This document shows positions 24,197 through 32,327 of a DNA stretch of 43,688 nucleotides, piece by piece. The DNA is from Deltaproteobacteria bacterium. Its GTDB lineage: Bacteria > Desulfobacterota > Desulfobacteria > Desulfobacterales > JAFDCJ01. The first letter of the stretch is position 1. The number at the start of each line of letters is the position of its first letter. The translations under genes and the position numbers were made by a program. Below the pieces are notes generated by a model that did no database searches, was not told where the DNA came from, and saw nothing but the letters and a program-made list of their open reading frames with translations. The stretch covers positions 1-43,688 of the forward strand of contig JAFDCJ010000227.1 of NCBI GenBank assembly GCA_019312835.1, given 5' to 3'.

Positions 24197-24258
24197 TCGC
24201 GGCTGGAAGCCGCTCCCACTAGCCCGTAAACGTGCGTGGGAGCGGCTTCCAGCCGCGA
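24197..24258. repeat. REP-type inverted pair (REPIN)
   Basis: Two 23-base units (24197-24219 and 24236-24258) are exact inverted copies separated by 16 bases. Each contains the internal palindrome GCGGCT-GGA-AGCCGC and a CTCCCAC/GTGGGAG flank. This is the classic GTGGGAGCGGCTTCCAGCC type REP sequence known from many proteobacteria. It sits after dgkA and converges on the minus-strand activase gene, where such pairs often lie. No RAYT transposase is in the window. Confidence 0.85.
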
Positions 24259-24327
24259 CAATCCAATGGCATCAAACGACTTTGTCCTCATTAATCGAGC
24301 GTCAAACTGCCCTGCCATTTAAGGTTT

Positions 24328-25026
24328 TTATCTGAGGATGCATTCGGTCACCCAAGGGGAGGCGACCGCCTTCAATTGCTGCAACTCCTCATCGCTGTAT
24401 TCATTTTCAACCCCACCGAAAAATTCGGGATGCAACACATCACTGCTGCGAAAGTGCTGCAGGGCATACAGCCGGGCGCCTTGAATGAGGCGGGAGATAT
24501 TTTCGACGGTCTCGAGGGTAACAATCGGCTTGACGCAGGTGGTCCTGAATTCATAATCGATCCCGGACGCCATGAGAATACGGATGCTGTCAAGGATGGG
24601 ATCCGGACCATAGCCGGCTCTGATGTAAGATTTGTACAGCACCGGATCGGTTTTTAGATCCATGGCGACATAATCGACCAGTTTTTCAACAATCAACCGT
24701 TCCAGCACCTTCGGACGGCTTCCATTGGTATCCAGCTTCACCGCAAAGCCGAAGCCTTTGATCTGCCTGCAAAAATCCTCCAGATCGGGTTGCAGGGTCG
24801 GCTCCCCGCCGGAGATGACGACACCATCCAGAAAACCCTGCCGTTGCTTGAGAAACGCATAGATATTTGAAGCGGTTAAGTCAGCCGGGCAGGCGGCGCT
24901 GCCCCTGGCAAGGGCCGGGTTATGGCAGAAGGGGCAGTCAAAGTTGCAGCCCGATAAAAAAATGACCGAACTCAATTTGCCCGGGTAATCGATTAAAGAG
25001 CTTTTCTGGAATCCACCTAGCTGCAT
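24328..25026 (-). CDS. nrdG: Anaerobic ribonucleoside-triphosphate reductase activating protein (radical SAM)
   Basis: 232 residues from MQLGGFQKSSLIDYPGKLS; GGGAG before this ATG makes it a better start than the one eight codons upstream. The radical-SAM cluster CNFDCPFC (C27, C31, C34; CX3CX2C) is clear, with SGGEPT at about 80-85. It uses S-adenosylmethionine to install the glycyl radical on the class III reductase encoded just upstream on the same strand. Its length is that of the longer activase type rather than the roughly 155-residue E. coli NrdG. A 356-base gap filled with stacked palindromes separates it from nrdD. Confidence 0.9.
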   Translation of the reverse strand: MQLGGFQKSSLIDYPGKLSSVIFLSGCNFDCPFCHNPALARGSAACPADLTASNIYAFLKQRQGFLDGVVISGGEPTLQPDLEDFCRQIKGFGFAVKLDTNGSRPKVLERLIVEKLVDYVAMDLKTDPVLYKSYIRAGYGPDPILDSIRILMASGIDYEFRTTCVKPIVTLETVENISRLIQGARLYALQHFRSSDVLHPEFFGGVENEYSDEELQQLKAVASPWVTECILR

Positions 25027-25063
25027 AGCACTCTCCCTGATTGAGCACATGGTGCTCCATCAG

Positions 25064-25155
25064 AGGTTATTGGTTATTCGACAGTGAACAAGCCTAAAGA
25101 CATAAAGAGGAATTATTCCTTATTTAGGCTTAACCAATAACGATTAACAAATAAC
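25064..25155. repeat. Word palindrome, GGTTATT/AATAACC type, with inner hairpin
   Basis: The outer words GGTTATTGGTTATTCG (25064-25080) and TAACCAATAACGATTAAC (25131 onward) are roughly complementary. Inside, AAGCCTAAA (25090-25098) pairs exactly with TTTAGGCTT (25123-25131), and AGGAAT/ATTCCT pair within that. It is the first of three palindromes stacked in the nrdD-nrdG gap. Confidence 0.7.
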
Positions 25156-25177
25156 TGCCAATTGGCAAACTGTTGTA

Positions 25178-25244
25178 CGGAAGCCAGAGGGCATTCTATT
25201 TTTGCGCCATCATCTGTTCTCCTCTGAATACCCTCTGGCTTCCG
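25178..25244. repeat. Inverted repeat, GGAAGCCAGAGGG arms
   Basis: CGGAAGCCAGAGGG onward (25178-25196) pairs with 25226-25244 over 19 positions with one mismatch, separated by 29 bases. It is the second palindrome in the nrdD-nrdG gap and shares no word with its neighbours. Confidence 0.75.
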
Positions 25245-25257
25245 AAATCTGATAGGA

Positions 25258-25378
25258 GAATTTTTTTCACCACGGATTTTCACGGAAAAACGCAGCATAA
25301 TTTAATCCGCAAACAAATCTTTTAATTTTCTTCTCCGTGCGCTTCCGGGTTCTCCTTCCGTGGTTAAAAATTCTGCTG
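25258..25378. repeat. Word palindrome, CACCACGGATTTTCACGG / CCGTGGTT type
   Basis: The left words CACCACGG and TTTTCACGGA (about 25268-25290) are answered by TCCGTGCGCTTCC and TTCCGTGGTTAAAAATTC (about 25335-25376). The spacer is AT-rich. It lies directly after the nrdD stop, so it may act as the 3' end structure of that message. Confidence 0.6.
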
Positions 25379-25382
25379 CCCG

Positions 25383-27476
25383 CTAACTCGCTACTCTGAA
25401 ATTCTTGCGGTCCCCGTACTCAGCCTGCTTGCCTTCATTCCATTGTCTAACCGGTCTTAAATACCCAACGACCCGCGAATAAACCTCCGTTTTTTGATCG
25501 CAGATCGAGCAGGTTTCCTGTTCCCCGTCAAGATAACCGTGAGACGGGCATATGCTGAAAGTCGGCGTGAGGGTAAAATACGGCAGCCGGTAATTGTTGG
25601 AGATTTTGCGAATCAATCCTTTAATGGCTTCCAGGTCGTTGACATGTTCACCCAGAAAAATATGCAGCACCGTTCCGCCCGTGTACTTGGTCTGCAGCTC
25701 ATCCTGCAGCCTCAACGTCTCGTAAATATCATCGGTATAATTTACCGGCAGCTGGCTTGAGTTGGTATAATAAGGGGCCGCACCCTGGCGATAATCGGCC
25801 TCATTGGCGCAGATGATGTCGGGTAATTTCTGTTTGTCCAGCATCGCTAGCCGATAGGACGTCCCTTCAGCCGGGGTGGCCTCGAGGTTGAAGATCGCTC
25901 CGGTCTCCTCCTGAACCTTCGCCAGCGTATCCCGAATAAAATCCATAACCTCCATCGAAAACTGCTGGCCGTGCTCGGTGGTGATGTCCTCTCCGATAAA
26001 ATTTAAACAGGCCTCGTTCATGCCGATAATGCCAATGGTGGAAAAATGATTCTTCCAATAGAGACCCGCGCCGTTTTTGACTTCCCTTAAATAAAATTTG
26101 GAATAGGGATACAGATCTTTCTCGGTGAATTTTTCCAGAATCTTGCGTTTTATCGACAGGCTTTCCACCGCCAGCTGGAGCCTCTCGATAAGATGGGCAT
26201 AAAACTCACTTTTAATTTTACTCGCATATCCGATGCGCGGCAGGTTGATGGTGACCACCCCAATGGAGCCGGTCAAGGGATTGGCGCCAAACAGTCCGCC
26301 CCCTCTTTTTAACAGCTCCCGGTTGTCCAGACGCAGGCGGCAGCACATGGATCGGGCATCTTCGGGCGACATGTCCGAGTTAACAAAATTGGAAAAATAA
26401 GGAATCCCGTATTTGCCGGTCATTTTCCAGACAGGCGCCAGGTTCGGATTCTCCCAATCAAAATCCTGCGTGAGGTTGTAAGTCGGAATGGGAAATGTAA
26501 ATACACGGCCCTTGGCGTCACCTTCCATCATTACCTCGGCGAAAGCTCGGTTGATCATGTCCATTTCGGGCTGGAACCGGGCATAGGTCTCCTCGCGGTC
26601 TTCGCCGCCCACGATTACAGGCTGATCCCTTAGAATCGAGGGCACACAGAGGTCCATGGTGATATTGGTAAAGGGGGTTTGAAAACCGACCCGGGTGGGG
26701 ATGTTGATGTTAAAAATGAATTCCTGGAGGGCCTGCTTGACATCCCGATAATCGAGTTGGTCACAGCGGACAAAGGGGGCCAGTAACGTGTCGAAATTGG
26801 AAATCGCCTGGGCGCCGGCCGCTTCTCCCTGAAGGGTGTAGAAAAAATTTACGATCTGACCGAGCGCAGAGCGCAGGTGCCTGGGCGGTGAGCTTTCAAC
26901 TTTGCCTTCCACGCCCTTGAATCCCTGGCGGAGAAGATCCTGCAGATCCCACCCCACACAATAGACCGACAGCAGGCTGAGGTCGTGGATGTGGATGTCA
27001 CCGGCTTTATGCGCATTTCGAATCTCGGGCGGATAGATGCAATTGAGCCAGTATTCCGAGGTTACATCCGAGGATATATAGTTGTTGAGCCCTTGAAGGG
27101 AGTAGCTCATGTTGCTGTTCTCTTTGACCTTCCAGTCCATTTTTTGGATATAATGGTTTACCAGATCCACATTCAGCGTGGTGGCCATTTGCCTGATCTG
27201 GGCATGCTGCTCACGATACAAAATGTAGGCCTTGGCCGTTTTATAATAGGGAGAGTCCAGCAAGACCCGTTCGACGATGTCCTGAATCTCCTCGACTTCC
27301 GGTGTGGGATCCGGTCTCATTTCATGGGCCAGGGTCAGCACGCGCAGGGTTAGTTTTCTGGCCTCCCGTTCGTCAAATTCCCCGGTGGCCTTGCCGGCCT
27401 GTGCGATGGCCGTGGTTATTTTGGATGAATCAAACTCGACAATTCTACCGTCACGCTTCTTGATTTTCTCAAACAA
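25383..27476 (-). CDS. nrdD: Anaerobic (class III) ribonucleoside-triphosphate reductase
   Basis: 697 residues from a TTG start at 27474-27476. It makes deoxyribonucleotides from NTPs under anoxia using a glycyl radical. The N-terminal ATP-cone (KKRDGRIVEFDSSKITTAI) begins almost at once and sets overall activity. The catalytic barrel includes HIHDLSLL, and GLFGANPLTGSIG carries the loop region. The zinc site SICPSHGYL...CSIC and the radical loop RVVGYLRPV (Gly671) close the protein. The longer frame from GTG at 27728 adds 84 residues unlike any reductase. GGAGAGG lies eight bases before the TTG; GTG at 27485 is a weaker alternative. Probable NrdR boxes lie upstream. Confidence 0.92.
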   Translation of the reverse strand: MFEKIKKRDGRIVEFDSSKITTAIAQAGKATGEFDEREARKLTLRVLTLAHEMRPDPTPEVEEIQDIVERVLLDSPYYKTAKAYILYREQHAQIRQMATTLNVDLVNHYIQKMDWKVKENSNMSYSLQGLNNYISSDVTSEYWLNCIYPPEIRNAHKAGDIHIHDLSLLSVYCVGWDLQDLLRQGFKGVEGKVESSPPRHLRSALGQIVNFFYTLQGEAAGAQAISNFDTLLAPFVRCDQLDYRDVKQALQEFIFNINIPTRVGFQTPFTNITMDLCVPSILRDQPVIVGGEDREETYARFQPEMDMINRAFAEVMMEGDAKGRVFTFPIPTYNLTQDFDWENPNLAPVWKMTGKYGIPYFSNFVNSDMSPEDARSMCCRLRLDNRELLKRGGGLFGANPLTGSIGVVTINLPRIGYASKIKSEFYAHLIERLQLAVESLSIKRKILEKFTEKDLYPYSKFYLREVKNGAGLYWKNHFSTIGIIGMNEACLNFIGEDITTEHGQQFSMEVMDFIRDTLAKVQEETGAIFNLEATPAEGTSYRLAMLDKQKLPDIICANEADYRQGAAPYYTNSSQLPVNYTDDIYETLRLQDELQTKYTGGTVLHIFLGEHVNDLEAIKGLIRKISNNYRLPYFTLTPTFSICPSHGYLDGEQETCSICDQKTEVYSRVVGYLRPVRQWNEGKQAEYGDRKNFRVAS

Positions 27477-27757
27477 TTCCGACACCTCTCCAAATTTTTC
27501 TGGGTTGCGTAAATGTCTCGCCAAAGAGCCTAAAGGCCCGTTCCGGATAAGGATGAGCTCCGGAAAAATCAATCTTATCGCCAGGCTTCTGAAATCGAAT
27601 CGGGCAGAGATAACGGATCTCAGATATGATACGGTTCGGAAGTAAACCGAAAGAAAAAGGGGTCTTGAGGCCGTCCTGAAATCTAACCCCCTTTTAAGAA
27701 AAGGCATGCGGCCCAAATCGTGGGTCACCTGAAATTCTCAGCTGATAGACCATGTAT
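27477..27757 (-). other. Long untranslated leader of nrdD, no gene supported
   Basis: About 250 bases lie between the candidate NrdR boxes and the TTG start. It holds small hairpins (TCCGGA repeated at both ends of a 23-base segment, and GCCTTTAGGC) but no riboswitch class that I recognise. Translation of this part as an N-terminal extension looks unconvincing. Confidence 0.4.
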
Positions 27758-27805
27758 ACCACAACATATGGACGAAAGTCAAATTTTTTTTCTATATATA
27801 GTAGG
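27758..27805 (-). promoter_or_regulatory. Candidate tandem NrdR boxes upstream of nrdD
   Basis: CTATATATAG (27792-27801) is a perfect match to the core of the NrdR box. CAACATATGG (27762-27771) matches eight of ten core positions. Their centres are 30 bases apart, about three helix turns, as NrdR pairs require. NrdR represses ribonucleotide reductase genes when dATP is high. No nrdR gene is in the window. Confidence 0.5.
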
Positions 27806-27982
27806 GGAATCTGATGGAGGATTTAGCAATCCGTGACGAATTATGATATATATTGAAGCAGGAGACCAGGGGCGAGCGTCGAACATCAGAGCCTCTGACC
27901 ATCATTCCATTTGTGGTAGCCAAAAACGTGCATCGCTAATGACAGCAGGTTAAGTAATAAATTTAACTTTGAGACAAAGAGA

Positions 27983-28447
27983 ATGTCCACCCGTGCCATC
28001 CAGTTTTTGAGTCAAAGAAAGATCGGCTTTGAAGTGGTCAAATACGATCATGAGGAAAAAGGGGCCGAATTCGCAGCCAGGGCTTCCGGGTTCCCCCTGG
28101 AAAAGACGGTCAAAACCCTGGTGGTTGATCTGGGGCGAAACCAACATACACTGGTATTGATGCCGGGCGACAGACAGCTGTCCATGAAGCGCCTGGCCCG
28201 GGTGCGGGGCGTCAAACGCGCCGCCATGGCCGACACCCGGACAGCCGAACGCCTTACCGGCTATCTGGTGGGCGGCATCAGCCCGTTTGGAACCAGGCAA
28301 CCGCTGCCGGTCATCATGCAAGAAGGCATATTGAAATTTGATGACATTTTAATCAATGCCGGTCAACGCGGAACCATGCTGAAAATAGCACCCCAAATTA
28401 TTCCCGCGGTACTGGACTGCACGGTGGCGGATGTAGCTCAGCGATGA
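27983..28447 (+). CDS. ybaK: YbaK/EbsC-type aminoacyl-tRNA deacylase (Cys-tRNA(Pro) editing)
   Basis: 154 residues, full length for YbaK. It hydrolyses Cys or other residues mischarged on tRNA(Pro). The family pattern is visible: ARASGFPLEKTVKTLVV (about 31-47), whose Lys is catalytic, then VLMPGDRQLSMKRLA and GYLVGGISPFG (about 93-103). AAAGAGA precedes the ATG. It stands alone between the nrdD promoter region and a repeat-rich gap. The closely related ProX-type deacylases cannot be fully excluded, but GGISPFG favours YbaK. Confidence 0.9.
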   Translation: MSTRAIQFLSQRKIGFEVVKYDHEEKGAEFAARASGFPLEKTVKTLVVDLGRNQHTLVLMPGDRQLSMKRLARVRGVKRAAMADTRTAERLTGYLVGGISPFGTRQPLPVIMQEGILKFDDILINAGQRGTMLKIAPQIIPAVLDCTVADVAQR

Positions 28448-28713
28448 TGAAAAGTGGTTCTCAAACCACTCGTGGCGGCACGCCCGGGAATTCGTTTTAA
28501 AAGCCATCCCCAAAAAATCTCTGTTTTCTGAATGGCACGCCGGATTTGACCCCCGCTGAAGACGGGATCACGTCCGGCATGACAAAAAGCCCTAAAAACA
28601 ATTCCGACAATTGGAACACCGCCTGTCCAGGAAAGGGAAGTGCGCTGTCGGACAGCATGTTTTAGCAGGTATTCCAGGAGCACAGCGCAATCCACCAACG
28701 CTTTATCTCCATG
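28448..28713. other. Gene-free gap with two hairpins
   Basis: AGTGGTT (28453-28459) pairs with AACCACT (28464-28470) directly after the ybaK stop, a likely 3' end structure. A second palindrome at 28539-28578 has GCCGGA/TCCGGC ends and an inner CCCG/CGGG pair, resembling the GCCGGA...TCCGGCATGAC dispersed repeats seen in many bacteria. No gene is supported. Confidence 0.45.
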
Positions 28714-29616
28714 CTACAGCGGATGAAACCATTTCATAAAGCGTTCGTCTCTGAATTGCATGATGTCATCCATCAGCTGCATGACCCGCGTCGTTATGGG
28801 CCCGGGTGCCGTCAGTTCCCGGTCTTCAAAACGGGCGACGGCTTCAATTTTGGTGCCTGTATGGACAACAAAAATTTCGTCGGCTGACAGCAATTCATCG
28901 GCTGTGATGGGTTTTTCAACGGTGGTCAGGCCGAATTCCGGCGCGGCCTCCAAAACCGACCGACGGGTAATGCTCGACAGGACCCGGCCCAAAGGTGGTG
29001 TCATCAACACACCCTCTTTGACGATAAACACCGATTCAATTGAGCCTTCGGCCAGAAAGCCATCGGTTCCCAGCAGGATACCAATGTCAAAGCCCCGCGA
29101 GACGGCATCTTTGCGCGCCAGATAGCCATTCAGATAATTGGCGCAGGCCTTGGCCCCCACCGGAACCGTTTCGGGGTGCAATTTGCGCCACTTGGCCAAA
29201 CAGGCTGAGATGGTATGCTTCTTGTCCAGGACCAGCTCCTCGCTTTCCGGGATGGCAAAAACAGCAACATCCAGCCGGGAATTCAGAACCAGCTCGGTGA
29301 TGACTTCCTCACTCCAAAAGGCCAGTATTTTGATAATGCCGCGCCCGATGTCGTTGGCCTTAACCGTGGCTTTAACCGCCTCGATAATTTCCCCGGTCGT
29401 ATAGCGAAGCTCCATCTCCAGGAATGCGGCACTATTTGTGAATCGTTTCAGATGGTCATCCAACCTAAACGCCATGGGGCCGTTTGGTCCGGGATGAACC
29501 CCCAGTACATCGAAAATGGCTGACCCCCGGGAAAAACCATGGGACAAAATAGGAACCGTCGCATCGCGACGCGCAACCAGCTCTCCGTTTAACCAAACTT
29601 GCAAATTGTTGTTCAT
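28714..29616 (-). CDS. Class IV PLP-dependent aminotransferase (branched-chain / D-amino-acid type)
   Basis: 300 residues, the usual size for BCAT, D-alanine aminotransferase and aminodeoxychorismate lyase relatives. The PLP Lys is K156 in VPVGAKACANYLNG, and E190 in DGFLAEGSIESVFIV contacts the pyridine nitrogen. The normal Asn in EGSxxN is Ser195 here, which suggests a non-standard substrate. HGFSRGSAIFDVLGV near residue 26 is the N-terminal domain signature. GGAG before the ATG supports the start. Leucine/isoleucine/valine transamination is the default guess, but specificity cannot be told. Confidence 0.87.
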   Translation of the reverse strand: MNNNLQVWLNGELVARRDATVPILSHGFSRGSAIFDVLGVHPGPNGPMAFRLDDHLKRFTNSAAFLEMELRYTTGEIIEAVKATVKANDIGRGIIKILAFWSEEVITELVLNSRLDVAVFAIPESEELVLDKKHTISACLAKWRKLHPETVPVGAKACANYLNGYLARKDAVSRGFDIGILLGTDGFLAEGSIESVFIVKEGVLMTPPLGRVLSSITRRSVLEAAPEFGLTTVEKPITADELLSADEIFVVHTGTKIEAVARFEDRELTAPGPITTRVMQLMDDIMQFRDERFMKWFHPL

Positions 29617-29710
29617 ATCAACTCCGTTTCATTGTTCGTCATATGTGGTGCGCTCATATCAAACGCTGTATTTCAAACGGTCGGGCGTTAATCGTTTTAA
29701 ATAATGGTAT

Positions 29711-29792
29711 AAGGTGTCAGGTGTCAGGTGTCAGGATCCGCCATTCTGAAGCTCAAGCTGACACCTGAAACCTGACACCTGAAACCCACAAC
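29711..29792. repeat. Word palindrome, GGTGTCA/TGACACC type
   Basis: The word GGTGTCA is repeated three times at 29713-29735. The complementary TGACACC series occupies 29759-29790, with a 23-base spacer. It lies between the minus-strand ChaN-like gene and the aminotransferase gene, just after the former's stop. Confidence 0.8.
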
Positions 29793-29794
29793 CT

Positions 29795-30739
29795 TTACTT
29801 CGTTACCCAGATGTAATCGGCGATATCCGGTTCCACCTCGGCACCGACGGGGGCCGTGTAAATGGTTGTAAAGGCTTTGCCGGTCCGCTTAAAGGCCCGA
29901 TCGGGAATGCCATACTTGAACTGAATATGTCCATTGCCGGCCAGCACGACCATGACATCATCTTTCAAATTTTCGGCAATGGCGGCTGCCATGCCCTCTT
30001 CCCAGACGACCTGGGCGACATAAAAATTATCAAACTCAACCTCGCCACTGAAATGGTGCTTGTGGGTCTCAAAAACGTTTTGGACATAGTCGCGGTGGGC
30101 CGCGATGGATACATCCATCTGCTGGGGAAGGTGCTTTTTTTCATCTTCCCTCAGGCTTTCGATACCGCCTTCCCGAATCCTGGGCGGGATGTAATTGGGA
30201 ACGTTTAGTCCTACCAGCCGGAGGCGGTTGTCTTTGATAAAATTCAGAATATCCCGGTATAAATCGAAATCGTAGCGCCAGTTGACGTACCAGTGCACTT
30301 TTTGCAAAAATTCCTGTTGCTCCAACTCGCCGGCAGACCATTGATCGAGCACCTGCTGGTAGGAATGATCAAACATCTCCATCCCGACGGCCAGATGGGG
30401 AGATTTCCGCCAAAGGGCCTGGATAACCTCCAGCTGAACCCTGTGGGCCTCCTGGCTGGTGTGTATTTCTCCCACATAGATGATCCGGCTGTTTTGGATG
30501 TCTTCGATCAGCGCTTGAAAAGAAACCGCAGTGGATTCGCTGGTCGCAATAATGGTACCTTCTCCAAAAGATTCCGGCTCACCTTTTATGACCAATTTTT
30601 GAGGTGTCACGGCACATCCCCATAACATGATCGGTAGAAAAATACATAAACTAATGCAAAATCGCCATTTTGCATCCCCCAGTGCCATCATCATCGTGCT
30701 GGCTTTTCTCATAACTTGATTTTTTTTCCCCAAAGACAT
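29795..30739 (-). CDS. ChaN-like (Tiki/EreA superfamily) lipoprotein
   Basis: Up to 314 residues. A hydrophobic stretch ending LPIMLWGCAVTP is a lipoprotein signal, with Cys42 as the lipid site. The soluble part has the ChaN/Tiki pattern: IIYVGEIHTSQEAHRVQ (about 86-102), VGMEMFDHSYQQVLDQW and VVLAGNGHIQFKYG near the end. ChaN-type proteins bind haem or act as metallopeptidase-like enzymes at the outer membrane. The start is uncertain: ATG 30739 has no Shine-Dalgarno, and ATG codons at 30712 and 30694 or 30688 would give a more typical signal length. It stands alone. Confidence 0.85.
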   Translation of the reverse strand: MSLGKKNQVMRKASTMMMALGDAKWRFCISLCIFLPIMLWGCAVTPQKLVIKGEPESFGEGTIIATSESTAVSFQALIEDIQNSRIIYVGEIHTSQEAHRVQLEVIQALWRKSPHLAVGMEMFDHSYQQVLDQWSAGELEQQEFLQKVHWYVNWRYDFDLYRDILNFIKDNRLRLVGLNVPNYIPPRIREGGIESLREDEKKHLPQQMDVSIAAHRDYVQNVFETHKHHFSGEVEFDNFYVAQVVWEEGMAAAIAENLKDDVMVVLAGNGHIQFKYGIPDRAFKRTGKAFTTIYTAPVGAEVEPDIADYIWVTK

Positions 30740-30823
30740 AAGATTGATGGATGGGGCTTGGCCCCTATTTGATTGTAGTTACGTAAAGATAATTCATTAC
30801 GCTGTTTTATCAACTTAAATCCC

Positions 30824-31072
30824 ATGCCATCGGAAAAAAACCCGGTATTTAGAAAACCCGTTATACCCTGGTACCAGTCCAAAACGGCCTACGGCCTTAC
30901 CATTGCGTTTATGCTGGTCGTTCTTTTTGTTGGTCTGGTGGGCATCGCCGTCACGCGAGAATACGAGGCCTATAACGGCTACACCTGGGTCCCCGCGCTC
31001 CTGGTAATATTAGGCGGTTGCCTGATCATCACCAACATTATACGCCTTATCCGCAGATATACTTCCAAATAA
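30824..31072 (+). CDS. Small two-helix membrane protein, conserved-type hypothetical
   Basis: 82 residues. MPSEKNPVFRKPVIPWYQSK is followed by two hydrophobic helices (about 23-43 and 56-73) and a basic tail RLIRRYTSK. The layout suggests a real inner-membrane protein, although no Shine-Dalgarno is visible. Its last 63 bases overlap the end of the convergent Nudix gene. Function unknown. Confidence 0.65.
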   Translation: MPSEKNPVFRKPVIPWYQSKTAYGLTIAFMLVVLFVGLVGIAVTREYEAYNGYTWVPALLVILGGCLIITNIIRLIRRYTSK

Positions 31073-31681
31073 AGGGTATAAAAGCTCGATGAGACGATGC
31101 AGGATTCGGGCGGTAGCACCCCAGATGACGACATCCTCGAAAGGATATCTAAGCTCATCGATGGTGGGGATGCGACGGTGAAAATTAGCGAAGTGGTGGG
31201 TTCGGACGAGGGTTCTCAACGGAATTCTGAGAATTCTGGCGATTTCGGCAGGATCGTATCGAACGGGCCAGGTGGCATCCCAAACCCCGATAAAGGCTTC
31301 TATATCGCGTCCGTTGATGGTCTGGTAATGGCCAAGAGATCCAACGAGGTCAACTTGATCGCGACCGATTCCCGTTTCCTCTTCCAGCTCGCGATAGGCC
31401 CCCTCGAGCGGACTGGGGTCATCTTCTTCCAAATGCCCCCCCGGTAATGCTACCTGATTGCGCCAGGGGTAGCCTTCACTATCCGCTTTCTGGATTGCGA
31501 AAATGTGAGGATCTGCCATGCGAAACAGCAGCAGGAAAACACTGGTCGGCTTAAAAGGACCGGGCGGTGGCGGTCCCGGCGTTGAGCTACTACCGATAAT
31601 ATCCTTCAACTGTTCGATATTCAAGCCACTCAACCCGCTGGTCCGTCGTTTTTGAACGCTATCCATACGATCAGAAATCAT
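31010..31681 (-). CDS. Nudix hydrolase, CoA-pyrophosphatase (NudL/NUDT7) type
   Basis: 223 residues. The Nudix box is GGHLEEDDPSPLEGAYRELE followed by EETGI (about 83-107). It has one extra residue and an Asp at the usual first Glu, as in many CoA-cleaving NudL proteins. Such enzymes split CoA or acyl-CoA into 4'-phosphopantetheine and 3',5'-ADP. The first ATG lies in the last codons of the thioredoxin-like gene (11-base overlap), directly after GGAGG; ATG 31666 is the alternative. Coupled translation with that gene is likely. The 3' end overlaps the convergent small membrane protein gene. Confidence 0.87.
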   Translation of the reverse strand: MISDRMDSVQKRRTSGLSGLNIEQLKDIIGSSSTPGPPPPGPFKPTSVFLLLFRMADPHIFAIQKADSEGYPWRNQVALPGGHLEEDDPSPLEGAYRELEEETGIGRDQVDLVGSLGHYQTINGRDIEAFIGVWDATWPVRYDPAEIARILRIPLRTLVRTHHFANFHRRIPTIDELRYPFEDVVIWGATARILHRLIELLYPLFGSISADKAYNVGDDQATA

Positions 31682-32096
31682 CCTCCAAGAACATCTTCAA
31701 TAAGGCTTTTAGCTGCTCCGGTGATATATACCCCGGCCGGTTGCCGATGATCTCATTATTTTCTGTAATAAACCAGGTGTCGGGTAGCAATGTAATTTTG
31801 AACATGTCCGATAGCTTTTTGTTTTTGTCGACATTGACCTTGACCGGCAGGTAGTTTTTATTCAGCGTTCTAATGACGCCGGGGTCCCTGAACGTTTTGC
31901 TTTCCATTTCTTTACAGGTCCCGCACCAATCAGCGTAAAAATGCACAAAGATCTTTTTATTTTCCGCTTTGCTGCGAGCCATTGCGTCTGACATCGATTG
32001 CCATCGAATACCTTTCGCGCCCGCGCTGGCAGGCATAAGGGCCGCGGACAATCCCATCAGGACCAAAGCGGTTATTAAAATCTTGATAAACTTCAT
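31671..32096 (-). CDS. Secreted thioredoxin-like protein (WCGTC)
   Basis: 141 residues. The signal peptide (about 1-27, ending PASAGA) exports it. The thioredoxin fold shows YADWCGTCKEMESKTF (CxxC at about 58-61) and a cis-Pro in LLPDTWFI (about 104-111). It resembles the C-terminal domain of DsbD and thioredoxin_7 proteins and so is probably a periplasmic disulfide reductase or redox chaperone. GGGAG about nine bases before the ATG fits. It is the first gene of a two-gene unit with the Nudix hydrolase. Confidence 0.9.
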   Translation of the reverse strand: MKFIKILITALVLMGLSAALMPASAGAKGIRWQSMSDAMARSKAENKKIFVHFYADWCGTCKEMESKTFRDPGVIRTLNKNYLPVKVNVDKNKKLSDMFKITLLPDTWFITENNEIIGNRPGYISPEQLKALLKMFLEDDF

Positions 32097-32327
32097 GTCT
32101 GGGTTCTCCCGTCGCAGGGCAAATGCTAAAATAATTTAAACCCTTATTCTAGCACCCCTTCGGCGGAATTGCAAATATCAGGGTATCCGGAACGCATAAC
32201 CTGCCCGATCCGCCCTGGCATCTTAAACGCGCAATTGAGGTAAAAAGAAACCGGGAAGCCATAGGATGGAATGGGTCAATTTTATGGGCAGCAGCCCTCT
32301 TATCCCTGGGAGGTCAGGTCGGATTGA

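Noticed and set aside
27477-27728. 84-residue N-terminal extension of NrdD
   Set aside because: Composition and sequence do not resemble any reductase; the ATP-cone begins directly after the TTG start.
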